DNA of 64,000 nucleotides, taken from positions 764,832,720-764,896,719 of the forward strand of contig CM062813.1 in the NCBI GenBank assembly GCA_031772625.1, read 5' to 3'. Shown piece after piece: positions 39,457 through 50,409 of the stretch (positions are counted from its first letter, which is position 1; every line of letters starts with the position of its first letter). The translations under genes and the position numbers were made by a program. The notes under the pieces are model-generated. The model was not told the DNA's origin, did no database searches, and worked only from the letters and a program-made list of their open reading frames with translations. This stretch comes from Pinus tabuliformis (lineage: Eukaryota > Streptophyta > Pinopsida > Pinales > Pinaceae).

Positions 39457-40580
39457 TGTTGGAAAGGTAAATCCCCTCTACGGATAGAGGCGATCCCTAC
39501 TAGCCCAGCAAAGGTCTAGCAACAATCAAACAACGCTGCTATGCATGTTCCTAATTACAATTAAACAAGAGGTAAAGAGCACCTACTTGGATTCCCGCGC
39601 TGTCGTTTGACGAAGAGATGTTGCCTTCGCTCCTTCGCTTTGGCTGGTCACGATCCTCCGCGATCCCCGTGAATAGATACCTGCACACGCGAAGAGGGAA
39701 CAAACACAAGTGTGAAATCTAGTAAAAGTAACCATACATCAGTCAGAAAAGATGTAATTCACATTTAACCATTGCAAGTACAAATGAGAATGGAACAATA
39801 ATAGCAGTCATCTATTATTAATCAGAATAGAGAAGAGTACAACCAAATGTTCTGACGTCGGTAACCTTCTCAGGAGGGGCCAGTCAGCATGTATCTCAAG
39901 CATTCACCTTTGAGGATGATTCTCCCAAGACAAACAACTCTCTCTTACACACAAGCAACACAAAACAACCTTCCCTAAGCAATCAATCACTTCCACACCT
40001 AGCACACCAAATACCTATAGTAGCAGCAATCTGAGCACTATAAGCTCTATACAATCCAAGCTATGTCTAACTAGCTGCTCATGGTAATGGTGGAAGTATA
40101 TGTAGGAGAAGGAGCCTCCTAAAAGGGTGGAAGGATGAGCTTATCTTCAAGGGAAGGTTGTTGCAAAGGGTCGAACAGACATGCCATAGAAGGGAGTCGA
40201 CATTCACAAAGCTAACAACCAAGCCTGGAGTGATCTGGAAGGTTGGCTGTTTGAACAAATTCGCCCAAACTGAATCAGCGCGGATTATGAGGCAACTGAC
40301 GCGATGTCGCCGCGTCTACATAACTGGGACAGTCATGTCAGCGCGGAAGAACACGGGAAAGGCGCGCTGGCGACCAGCGCGGGAAAGTGATGTCCTTCCG
40401 AGCTGGCAGCGCACGGAATACACTATGGAGCGCCAGTCATCGCGGGTATTTTGCAAACAGATGCGCTGATGAATAGAACTTTAGAAAAATGGGTTTTTGG
40501 GCCAGTTCAGAAGGCATGAACTTAGTGATTGGCACAGCAGGGTGACTGACAGGAAGGCAGTGACAAATTACTGTGTAACA
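39457..40580 (-). repeat. 5' LTR of the Tat-like element
   Basis: This 1124-bp LTR aligns without gaps to 24699-25822 at a constant offset of 14758. It ends TGTGTAACA at 40580, followed by GATTT. The CGCGCTG site at 25704 of the other LTR is changed here to TGCGCTG. Internal frames such as 40158-40469 follow the same shadow pattern as in the other LTR. Confidence 0.96.
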
Positions 40581-40585
40581 GATTT

Positions 40586-41153
40586 CATTACAAGTTTCCA
40601 AAAATCTTCACTCTTGGTCAAGCCCCATAAAATTTTGGAAATAAGAGTTTTTATAAATGGGAGGATGTTTTCTAGAACCCCCTACTAAGGCCTTTAGCCT
40701 TGCTATTCTCTACCATTTCACTAATGGGATGCCTCCTTACATTTCTTCCATTTACATTGGAAACTAAAAAAAAGCCTTATTTTTTATAAGATACCAAATC
40801 GGATGTGTGCCAGTGAACACCAATATGTTCGATTTTCTTACAAAATTTCTTTAATTAATGTTAATATACCACCTAGTAAGAGCTAATGAGTATGTCTTCC
40901 AAATATCATTCTTTTTGTATTCTTGTAAAACTAATCCCATTCTTGAAGACATAATTATCAAGTTAAAAGAAAAAAGGAAGCAAAAACACACTTAAATAGT
41001 CCAACCATTCTTAAACTCCACATTTTGGAAAGTTAAGAAACTCTAAAATTTTACCTTACAATCTAGGGTGTAGACCATGAAAGGAAATTAAGTACTTCAA
41101 GAATTCTATTTCCATACTTGTGGAAATCCCATACAGGTTTTGAGTTTCTTTGA
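40586..41153 (-). pseudogene. LINE ORF2 piece between Tat-like and TRIM-like elements
   Basis: This AT-rich piece lies between two insertions into the same LINE. By position it should cover the part between the RT catalytic box (right, about 42440) and the W-x-V-G-N box (left, about 24530). Minus-strand readings such as KIEHIGVHWHTSDLVSYKK are compatible but too decayed to prove. The frame is full of stops. The call depends mainly on the flanking pieces. Confidence 0.45.
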
Positions 41154-41510
41154 TGTATAAATTTACAACGAGAGAAATAATTATTTGAGGAGAGAATTAA
41201 TGAGAAACAAACACAAACCATAAACATTAACGCATTTTTTACGTTGGGAAAACCCCAACTTTGAGGAAAAACCTAGCTAACTAAATTCCATTAGATCACT
41301 TAGCCAAAACCCTGACCAAGCCCGCTAAGTGAGCCTTCACCACTCACCTCCCTAACCCAATCATAATGAAGTCTTTCCAACCTTTTTAAAGGCTCCATCA
41401 CATGTAATCCAAGGGAAAATTACCATGGGAAACCAAGAAAACATGGACCAAAACCCTCATTAATAACCCATTCAACTTTGACTCTATCCTTGAGTCAATT
41501 TTACCTAACA
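41154..41510 (-). repeat. Left (3') LTR of the TRIM-like element
   Basis: This 357-bp repeat shares long blocks with 42064-42414, such as GAGCCTTCACCACTCACCTC and CCTTTTTAAAGGCTCCATCA, with many substitutions and small indels between copies. Age is therefore considerable. Confidence 0.8.
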
Positions 41511-42049
41511 TTTTCCCCTTAAACCATGAATTGGGGTTTTATTGACTAAATCTTGCCAAATATAACAAATGAGTTAGCCTCACTCACTCTAGCCCTTACC
41601 CCACTCAAAGTTTATACCCATGGTGTCTATTAACTAGGCATTTCCTCTACCACCTAGGTCTAACACTATACTTTACCGACAATTTTCCTGTGGTATGCAT
41701 GCCTTACCAGGTCTTACAATAGTATACCCATTTACATGCAATAATTATGTCTCCATTGTAATAATTGATTTTTTTTGTTACTCAAGCATTTTCCATACTC
41801 TCGCCTAGTTACCTCCTATCCAAAGTTGAATTCCATGGCAGTATCAATGAAACCATTTCATTGAATTATTTTGTCCACCACTTTGTAAGTGCTTCACTCT
41901 ATATGTTTCATCATGGCCACCTCACCACAACCAACACTGTATCCACCAAGTACCTTTCTAGATGTGTTCATTTCAGTGGCTCCTTCACAACATTTGTGGC
42001 TTCTCATACACATGATTTCCACGATCTTTTGGCCTATAGTTGTGAGAAT

Positions 42050-42061
42050 GCTATGATACTA
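42050..42061 (-). promoter_or_regulatory. Degenerate primer binding site of the TRIM-like element
   Basis: Minus-strand TAGTATCATAGC has two mismatches to TGGTATCAGAGC and starts two bases after the 5' LTR end (42064), the standard spacing. This decides the element's orientation. Confidence 0.65.
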
Positions 42062-42063
42062 GA

Positions 42064-42414
42064 TGTAGAAATTTACAAGGAGAGAAAAAATTATTTACAT
42101 AGAAAATTTTAAATTAATGAGAAACAAACACAAAGCATGAAAATTAACATAGTTTTTACCCTGCGAAAACCCCAACTCTAAGGAAAAACCCGGATAACAA
42201 AATTTCATTAGCTCCCTTGGCCAAAACCCTATTCAAGCTGACCAAGTGAGCCTTCACTGCTCACCTCCCTGGCCCAATTACAATGAAGTCTTCCCGACCT
42301 TTTTAAAGGCTCCATCACATGAAATCCATGGGAAACCAAAAAAACATGGGCCCAAAACCCCCACTAATGACTTGGTCAAATTTGACTCTATCTCTGGGTC
42401 AAGTTTACCTAACA
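42064..42414 (-). repeat. Right (5') LTR of the TRIM-like element
   Basis: This 351-bp repeat is the partner of 41154-41510. It ends in ACCTAACA at 42414 next to LINE RT sequence. Confidence 0.8.
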
Positions 42415-45400
42415 TTTTATTTCTTCTATTTACATAGTAGAAACTATTCCAAATAAGAATATCCCATCAAAAAATAAAATATGTGTAATTATTGAACGAG
42501 TTCCTACTTGGGTTTCCTTGATCCTTTCAGTACTTTTTATATGCCTAGTATGTATATTAATACTTTATACTATGATGAGAAACAACAATTGTTATAATAG
42601 GCACCCTTTCCTTTTATCTCTAGATGTTTTTAATAAAAGAGTCACAAATTCATTGATTAAGACTAAAAAGGATGATGAAGTTATAAAATCCTTCATCAAG
42701 TTAACAAAGGACATGATAAAACCTGTGTGAATGAGAATTAGAATTAAGTACAATCAAATAACTTTGTTGAAGGTCTTAGATAGATCAAACTTGATGACCA
42801 TTGCAACCATATTATTTGTTTTTCTAAAATGCAATCCTTCTTGTGCAATTTCAACAATATCATGAATTTCTCTTTTGATAGAAACACAATCTTCTTTGTT
42901 GAAATGACATCACATAAAATTAGTTTTAGCCTTATTTTTTAGATAATTTTGATATACTATTGCACATATTGGTGGGTGTAAAATCTTCAAATGAATCAAA
43001 GGTATCCCTTTTAGGGAGCAAGGCTAGGAATGTAGAGTTGGGAGATCCCCTTACATTCATAATTATTGTTTATCTCTCCATCAAAACAAGAATATTATTC
43101 TCTAAATAATAATAATAATAAACTTGAAATAACTTAATTCTCCATCCATTTGGACATAGAATCCACCTAGACTCCTATCCTTTTACAAGGAGAAAATAAC
43201 CTCTTTAAGTTCATCTAGAGAAATAACTTCCATGAGTTGCTCATTCTCATCAATGTTAACAAATCTTGATAAATATTTAGAGAGATTATTTATCTCAACA
43301 AAGAAAACCCTGTCTAGGTTCTTAAACAAATGACTAAAATACTTTACCCTTTTAGTAGAAATATTTATAGAGGAGGAAGCTATACATGTTCTCCCTTGAG
43401 ATTTTGGAAATGGTAATGAGGCCTTTTTTTCCTTTAACATAGTTTTGAATGAATTTAGTATTTCGACCCCTATGCTATCCATTTTCCACTACTCATTCAC
43501 CTTCGAGTGATCTCTTTATAGGCCAAGAAATTTCTTTTTTCATCCTCCAAGGATTTATATTTTTTCTATCCTCAACTATAAACATTCCATTAAATTTTTG
43601 AGAGAAAAAGGAGGTGATTTTCTCTTATGTTTTAATGAAATATTGATAAGAGTTGTAGTATTTAAGCTTTTTCTAAGATATTGTTTATCTTTCCACTTTG
43701 TGCAAATTCTTACTAAGTTAAAGTGTGGTTGAGTCCTTGTGATTTGAATCAAATAATATCCGTCCTATTTTTACCAAAATTATGAATTCAACATCAAATT
43801 TGAAGGGATCATGGAAATTCTCACCCTTCTCTATAATGAAAAGAAAAATAAGCACTTGACCAAAATTATTCCTAGCCATAATCCAAGTTCTCATTTTGAT
43901 CAAGTTTTAGCATAAATTTCAAATATTAAAAAGTGATTCTATATATTTGAGATACCCTCTAATCCAAAATGATAATTCATACAAGTGGGAGCCATCTCTA
44001 TTGGCTCATGATCAACAAGTTCATTATCTACTAACTTCCAAATAAAATAATATGATAATTGATCTCTTTGCCCATTTTCACCTCAAACTCTTCTACGACG
44101 AAGATTAGTGCTTAAATGACCACCTAACACCATATTATCATTTCTTAAAAATTATAAACAAAATAATTCATCCCAACTTATTCTCTTCCATAAGAGTAAG
44201 AACTAATTATATTCATAAGAGTAAATGATTTCTTTAGCTTGAGAGAGTGAAACCCTATCATAATGCCTAAATTGAGAATTAATAATTAACAAGGACGAGA
44301 GACTGGTTCCAAATTGTCACCAACCCTTTAGATGTTCTCATTTCATATTGAACAATAGGCGTCCAATCTCTTATAAAATAATATAAAACTTTTTAATGCC
44401 TTATCTATTGCTAACATAGTTTTTTGGATCATTAGAAGTTTTTTGGATCATTAGAATATCAAGCTTGTGCGCCCTAACCAAATGATATAAGGAAAAAAAA
44501 ATATTGGGAGGTACCAAACCTAAAATATTAAAGGATAAAAAACCATGGTTTACCCTTGGCCAAGAGTTTCCTTGCTCTAAGGTCCCTAATTATAGTTTTC
44601 TATTTTTATTTCAAAATTTAGTTTTCTACCTTTATTTGAGCCATAAATAGGTGTATTTTCTATTGATGCTTGGGAGATTCCTAGATACAAATCCCAAGCC
44701 CCTTTTGATTCTATTCTCTTCATGCTATAGCTTAGAGAATCTCAATGAAAGGATAAAATATCAAGTTTGGGTATCACCTCCTATAATTTCATTGGAGGAT
44801 GCAAAATGTTTATAAATTAAAGTTTCCTTTTGTCAAGAACCACATGGAGATATTGAAAGGTTTACTTAAACCTTTACGAAAGAATTTCTAGATTTGAAAA
44901 CATGATTACAAGGATTTTCCAAACTAGGATCACTCTTCTTCACATTTCCTGGTTTGAGGGGGATATAAAAAATCTAGTTTTCCAATGATTGTAGAAATAG
45001 GGGGAGTATATACAATTTTATAACTTTTCATCTTATTCTCTAGAACATAATAAGCATATCAAACTTCATAAAACATATAATATGTAGCAAAGAAAAGATC
45101 CTAAAGCAAGGTACCGTGGTAGAGATCCATCTCCTACTTGTGGTCGAAAACCATGGATATTTTTGATCAAAATCTAGAAATGTGTCTAAAGCATTACATG
45201 CTTGGTTTGAGATGCTAAATGTTCTTTTACTTGACTTAAGAATCAAGAGAGTGGTATTGATCTATCTTATCTACTTCCATCCTCTGTTTAACATAGTAGT
45301 TCCAACTTTTAACTTGATGATAATCATGGTCTTAAATCGTATTCCTTGCTTGAGCATCTTTGGCATGAAATTTTACACAATTTCCTTTTTAGTGTCCATA

Positions 45401-45640
45401 GAGATAAAAAAAATAATTTTGAAAGGGAATACAAACATAACAAAAATATTTTTGATATGTCCATCAACCAACCTTAGTCTCTAAACTACTAAGTAGGTCT
45501 TCTTCCAAATCTATCTCCATACAGACCCTAGTGACCAACCTAGCATTCCCTAATTTTTAACCTTATCCAAAATATTTAAACATACCTAGGCTTTGTTTAG
45601 TTGGTTGTATAGATAATTCATTCCAAAGCTTGAGTGGCAA
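42415..45640 (-). pseudogene. Decayed LINE: ORF1 remnant, endonuclease and reverse transcriptase
   Basis: Minus-strand readings from right to left fit a plant L1-like element. ORF1-like RVCMEIDLEEDLLSSLETK lies near 45500. Endonuclease-like DNMVLGGHLSTNLRRR lies near 44110 and NFHDPFKFDVEF near 43800. The RT entry follows, with EVISLDELKEVIFSL (43183-43482) then KDRSLGGFYVQ, NSTFLALLPK near 43030, the fingers VIKFDLSKTFNKVI near 42780, GFIMSFVNLMKDFITSSSF, KRKGCLL near 42600, and ITHILFFDGIFLFG near 42450 in place of the Y-A-D-D box. Frames are broken throughout. A LINE copies itself by target-primed reverse transcription. This copy is dead. A 20-bp duplication (TTTTTTGGATCATTAGAA) at 44419-44457 is internal. 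Confidence 0.7.
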
Positions 45641-46759
45641 GGCTAGATGTTTAATTAATATATGTTAAATGTTATTTTCTCCTGTCTCAAGTCAAATATA
45701 GGAGACACACTCTTCAAATATAAGAACAACCCCTCCAATACCACCTCCCTTCCAAAATACAAGTGGAATTAAGCCCCTGTCTAAACTTAAAACCTAGGTA
45801 ACATTTTTTTATAATGTAGAATTCCAAAACATATCCCAACAAAGGGAACCAAAACAATGAATACAAAGGGAAATTGTATGATAAGAAATAAATATTCCAA
45901 AGAATTTAGAAATTAGTGCTAATTTATATAGCGCCACAACTTGCTTGGAAATGACTTGTTCACCTAACACTAATTTCACCTCATCTACTTTTGGTTGAAT
46001 ACATCAAGCTTACTTCTTTCATGTAACATATCTATATCCTAAAAGACAAAAAAAAAGTTTAAAACAAAAAAAGAACCTTCTTGATTTCATTTTTAGAAAA
46101 TAAATGTAAAGTATAATTTATCATCCCACACAATTTGTTAAAATAAATGGACTATTCAAAATCCTCATACAATGGAGGGCCAACTCCACCATCAAATACC
46201 AAGTTTAATACAATCCAATGAAATACAAATTTTTGGAATTCTTCATGTTTAACTATGAAATATAGAAAAAAACATCTAGTAAAATATATAACCATATATA
46301 ATTATAGGTGATTAGATAGAAGGATTTGAGGAACCTAGCAATCTGAAAGTCTTTAAAGAAAGAAATTTCCAATGTTGCATACTTATGTACATTTTCACTC
46401 AAACCACTTCAACCTAGAATAATTTACATTAGATATTGAATGTCCATCCCTTGTAAAATTCCCCCCTTTCTTATTAATATAGAAGAGATCAAACATTTTA
46501 TTCTAGGTTTAGGTTTTAAGTAAAGATGATGTGTCTTCTTTGGACTTGTTATATGAGAATAGAATTTATGAACAACGAATTTAAAGTAGGGAATAAAAAA
46601 ATATACAATATGACTAAGATGAAGGGAGCTACAACCATCCAACCAAGTAGCACATGATATACTCCAAGGAGAATGTCATGAGAAGCTTGATAGTTATGAC
46701 CATCCTCAATGGATTTGAAATCAAAGCAAAATGAGCCCTACTAGAAATGACTTCACCAA
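45641..46759. other. AT-rich stretch, no gene recognised
   Basis: The region could be the 5' end of the LINE or its old target. Frames such as 46424-46642 have no domain. A run of 13 G (46776-46788) lies just beyond it in the next repeat. Nothing else is seen. Confidence 0.5.
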
Positions 46760-47983
46760 TGTTGGGAAAAATACTGGGGGGGGGGGGGTTGAATCAGTGT
46801 TTACAAATCAATAAATTTTTACATTTCATATTCATATTTCTATACTCGACTTTACTGAATTGAACTTGCATGTGCACGCGACTGTTCTTAAGCCAATTAG
46901 CGTATATCCAGAGAACTTATAATTAAGTTAATCCATCATATGTTTATCTTTACCTAGTGCATTAGTACTTTATAAACCATTAGAAAAACATTAACCATGT
47001 GCTGTAATAAATAAACCATCACACATAAGCAACACATGAACACCAAGATTTAAGGTGGAAACCCAATGCGGGAGAAAAACCACCTGTTGTTGTTGTCTTT
47101 GTCTTCTTTTTAATGTAAAGAATAAGTTGTTTACAATCTTGTACTAGTGCAGACACATACTAGTACGTAGGCACCCGCCTGCAGAAGGCTACAACCTTCT
47201 CTCATTCTCCAGATTCTACTGGAAGGGAGCTACAACCCCCTGATCTAATCACCAGCCACTACTAGCAAGAATCTTCAACTTCTTCACTGAAGGCTCCAAC
47301 CCTTAGTATCTTCCAGGGACCACGTTTCATAAATTTTCAGACTGGATACTCTTGGTACACAAAAATACAATATAAAGGCCACGTTTCATCAAATTTTCAT
47401 ACTAGACCCATCAGAAACATTGAAGCTCAAAATCAATCACCACTGCAATACAACCATCAAATACATTTTGCATCAACCAATAAATAAACCCAATCATCAA
47501 TCTCTGATATAACTGAAACCCAATCATCAATCTCTGAATCAACCACAACTGAATCAATCAATCACTGAAACCTCTAACATAACTGAATCACCCAATCATC
47601 TATTTCTGATACAACTGAATAAACCATTTACTCAAGACTCAATCAATTGACAGTTAATCAAAATTCATCCAATCATCTCGAACAATCAGATCACTGTAAC
47701 GAGTACACAAATCTGAACCCAAAACATTGTATCAACAACCAAAACCAACTGCAACCTCAAAATCATATGTCATAATGTATCGCTACTTCAGTGAAGCCAA
47801 CATACATGTATATGCTACATCATTTAACCCAACCTACGTATACCTCTAAAGATACTGACTCTTAAAACCTCTGAACCAAAAACTGTACCAACCAGTGACA
47901 TTATGAAGATCTACTGTCAAAATGCAGAGTTCTAAACATATAGCAGCAAAGATCACCCTTCTTACTCAATCAATCAATCAACC
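46760..47983. mobile_element. Second copy of the 2.2-kb LTR family, truncated
   Basis: It begins TGTTGGGAAAAATACTGGGG and matches the left 1.1 kb of the solo LTR at 4893-7103 through shared blocks (AACCATGTG, CACACATAA, GGTAGGAAACC-like, GTAGGCACCC, CATAAATTTTCA). The match stops at 47983, where an Athila-like LTR begins. The missing 1.0 kb is not found within the window, so the rest lies beyond the right edge or is deleted. Whether it was a solo LTR or part of a full element cannot be told. Confidence 0.75.
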
Positions 47984-50061
47984 TGTTGGGTGCAGGAATT
48001 GCGCTTGAGCAAACTCCTCAACACTTAATTGTCAACCTGAGGGTTTCCCAAACTTAGAGATGAAGCATAGGCAATGCCAGAAATGGTATGAAATTTTCCT
48101 ATCTCTAATCCTACTTCTTGAAGGAAATGCTTTGCAGAATTAGACAGAAAACAATCGGAAAGGTAATTGACACCAAAGCAACTCTAGTGCTGGAATGTAA
48201 AAGACAATTTGCATGTAAATAAAGTAAAGAAATTCCACACAATGGAAACAATCTTAAATGCTGAAATGAAATGCTATGTTTATATTCATATGGATGTCTA
48301 GCAGTCTGACAAGTGGGCCCTTGCAGAATTTTGTCTTCCTTCTGATCTTCCTTCCACACAAACAACCCGTCCTTGCACTGTTACAATATGTTTGCCCTAG
48401 TGCAGCTACAGTATCTCTGTGCAAAAGTATATGTGACCTTCCATACTAAAGACTTATGTCATAGTGAAGGTTCTCTAAGCCTAAGGACTTAGAGCACTCT
48501 ATTTCTGTGACAAGAGAGCAGCTCTTGCACCAAAGCAGTGCTTAACTTAGTTTCCAATTACTTTCGAAAACACTTAAAGATGTGCTGGGAAATAATTGCA
48601 ACTGTAAATAAAATTCTGAAGTAAATTATCTGTGAAAAGGAAATGCTTCAATTCATTAAACCTTACAAAGGAAATAAACTTCATGAAATAAAGGCACTTC
48701 AAAAGAATCAAACAGTAGTCTAAGCGTTTTGCACGAGTTATTTAACTTTAGTAATCCCTTCAAAAATTCTTATGTTATTTGCAAATATAATATGTTTATG
48801 ATGATTTTATGCAATTTCTTCCATATCCTCTTAACGATGTACTTTTAATACCGAAGACAGTTACTAAATTAATGATTCATTCACTTGCGTAATAACTAGA
48901 AATAATATGCAGAGAAGTGATTCACTGTTCGGTGCAAAAGAAAAATTAAACCAAAGTGCAAGCAACAACATGCACTGGTGCAGGAAAGAGTTCTCTGCAC
49001 GATCCAATCAAGAATGAGTTAAAACAAAGATTGAGAATAAAAGAAATGCAAGAAAGATATCTCATAAACAAAGTAAACACAACTAACTCTCAAACCATGG
49101 ATCTGTTTCACACGTTAGCTACAAAAGATATTTTAAATCAGAACTTGAAAGATAAATATTAAAACTATAACATCACACAGCTGTAAACAAAATATCCACA
49201 CCTTCTTTCTTAATAATGAAAGCGAGAGGGGTAAACGAGCTGGGTTGGTTGGGCCCTAGCCAACCAACTCGTGCCCCTTCTAAGGAACGAGAAAGCTCGG
49301 CACTTCAAAAGATACATCAAAGATAAACTAGACACTATGTATGAAAATCATGGCAATTCTCTTGTATTACTTGATTTGGAAAATATACATGACAGAGCAG
49401 TCCAACGCCAGAGCTAAGGCGATAACCAAATTACATAAACAAAAAATTACAATCGATGGTTCTCCACTTACTAGCCTCCTCCTACCTATATCTATATTTT
49501 ATATATCCTTTCGGCTATAACCGTTTTCACTAATTACAGAAATTTCTTGTTCATGCCTTTCAACTGAACAGACTTGGAAACCGAAATCACAAAATTGGCC
49601 AGAAGTTATAATACACATGAATCTCGCTTGGCCATAACCTAACTTTGGAAAATATTCCCTGATTGCGCGCCACCTGTTATCTTGCTTCAGTTCATCAACA
49701 ACTAAACTCAGAGTTAAGGATCGAGACCCATCCTTGTGGAAGATTTGGGTTCTTGGAAATCTTGGACAATCTTCATGGCAGTGCAGGAATCTAACCGCAC
49801 TAGTTATACTTATTCATAATTAATACTAAGTTCCATGGTTACTCTAGGAAATTAATATGAGTTACAAGAGATATGTAAAATGAAATCCATATAAAATTAT
49901 TAATAAAGTGCTGAAATAAATCTTAATATAAAATATGAGCATGTGCAAGAATGGGTAACTATATTGTACTAGTGCAAGAAAGAAGGGTCTTTTATTGAGA
50001 TAAAATAGAGGTTGATTTTGATGGAAATGGGGTAGAAAATAGGCAATTTAGGATACCAACA
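47984..50061 (-). repeat. 3' LTR of a second Athila-like element
   Basis: This 2078-bp block starts TGTTGGGTGCAGG and ends GGATACCAACA (TGTTGG/CCAACA ends). A polypurine tract on the minus strand is directly adjacent at 50062, and an Athila-type third ORF lies beyond it, so it is the 3' LTR. It includes an inverted GGTTGGTTGGGCC/AACCAACTC block near 49230-49266. A partner LTR is not visible to the right within the window. Identity with the first Athila-like LTR is low, so this is a different family. Confidence 0.75.
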
Positions 50062-50077
50062 TCCTCCCATCCCTAAG
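50062..50077 (-). promoter_or_regulatory. Polypurine tract of the second Athila-like element
   Basis: Minus-strand CTTAGGGATGGGAGGA ends exactly at the LTR start TGTTGGTATCC. Composition and position fit a plus-strand primer. Confidence 0.7.
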
Positions 50078-50261
50078 CTATTGTGTGTCCTCACACAAAA
50101 TTTTACCTATGCAAAAAGCCTTCAAAAATGAATGGCCGGCTCCTCAGACTTGAACTTCAATGTTTATTCCCGTCGTTACTATCTTTGGCTTCTTGTCTCG
50201 GGCTTTTCGCATCTACTTAGTCAGCTTCTTGAGGCGTCTATAGCGTTTGGAATCCCGATAC

Positions 50262-50404
50262 TTACATACCTTTACTTGCTGCTTGTGCCTCTTTACTTCT
50301 ATAAGTAACTCCACCTTGCTTTGTTTCTACCAGCTTTGCTCTTTCATGGAATTGTTGCTCTAGATCTACTATTCTTCTATTAAGGAAAAGAATGGAGGGC
50401 AGGG
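50262..50404 (-). pseudogene. Tail of the second Athila-like third ORF, cut off by an insertion
   Basis: Minus-strand frame LNRRIVDLEQQFHERAKLVE, continuing to GVTYRSKEAQAASKGM, has coiled-coil character and lies between the polypurine tract and the insert at 50410. The first Athila-like element has a coiled coil in the same part of its third ORF, so this is probably the same gene continued across the insert. Frames on the two sides differ by one step, so a small indel must also be present. Confidence 0.5.
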
Positions 50405-50409
50405 AAAAT

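Larger units (their letters stand above)
24699..40580 (-). mobile_element. Young Tat-like Ty3/gypsy element with antisense gene, 15.9 kb
   Basis: Two 1124-bp LTRs (24699-25822, 39457-40580) differ at 11 sites with no indels and are flanked by perfect GATTT duplications (24694-24698, 40581-40585). Minus-strand order is 5' LTR, primer site, about 2-kb leader, gag, protease, RT, RNase H, integrase, a second RNase H, spacer, 3' LTR. The Arg-type primer site and the additional archaeal-like RNase H are hallmarks of the Tat/Ogre/Retand group. One amber codon is the only break in gag-pol. On the opposite strand, 27540-29206 is a spliced gene-like unit. It is the youngest insertion in the nest. Confidence 0.94.
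41154..42414 (-). mobile_element. TRIM-like short LTR element without genes
   Basis: Direct repeats 41154-41510 and 42064-42414 have TG...CA ends (TGTATAAATTTAC/TGTAGAAATTTAC to ACCTAACA) and enclose 553 bp. On the minus strand TAGTATCATAGC (42050-42061), close to the Met-type primer site TGGTATCAGAGC, follows the right repeat. AAGGGGAAAA (41511-41520) precedes the left one as polypurine tract. Flanks TTTGA (41149-41153) and TTTTA (42415-42419) look like a target duplication with one mismatch. With no coding capacity it fits a terminal-repeat retrotransposon in miniature or a deletion derivative. It sits inside the LINE RT. Confidence 0.75.

Noticed and set aside
24699-40580. APOBEC-type hypermutation as cause of the C/T differences
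   Set aside because: Plants lack APOBEC3 and 10 of 11 sites are in CG or CHG context, which points to methylcytosine deamination. Only the strand bias remains unexplained.
46776-46788. G13 run as a structured G-quadruplex signal
   Set aside because: It sits at the start of an LTR whose other copy has a mixed G/A/C tract (GAGGAGGGGCGGGGGG), so it is a simple slippage-prone run. Assembly error is also possible.
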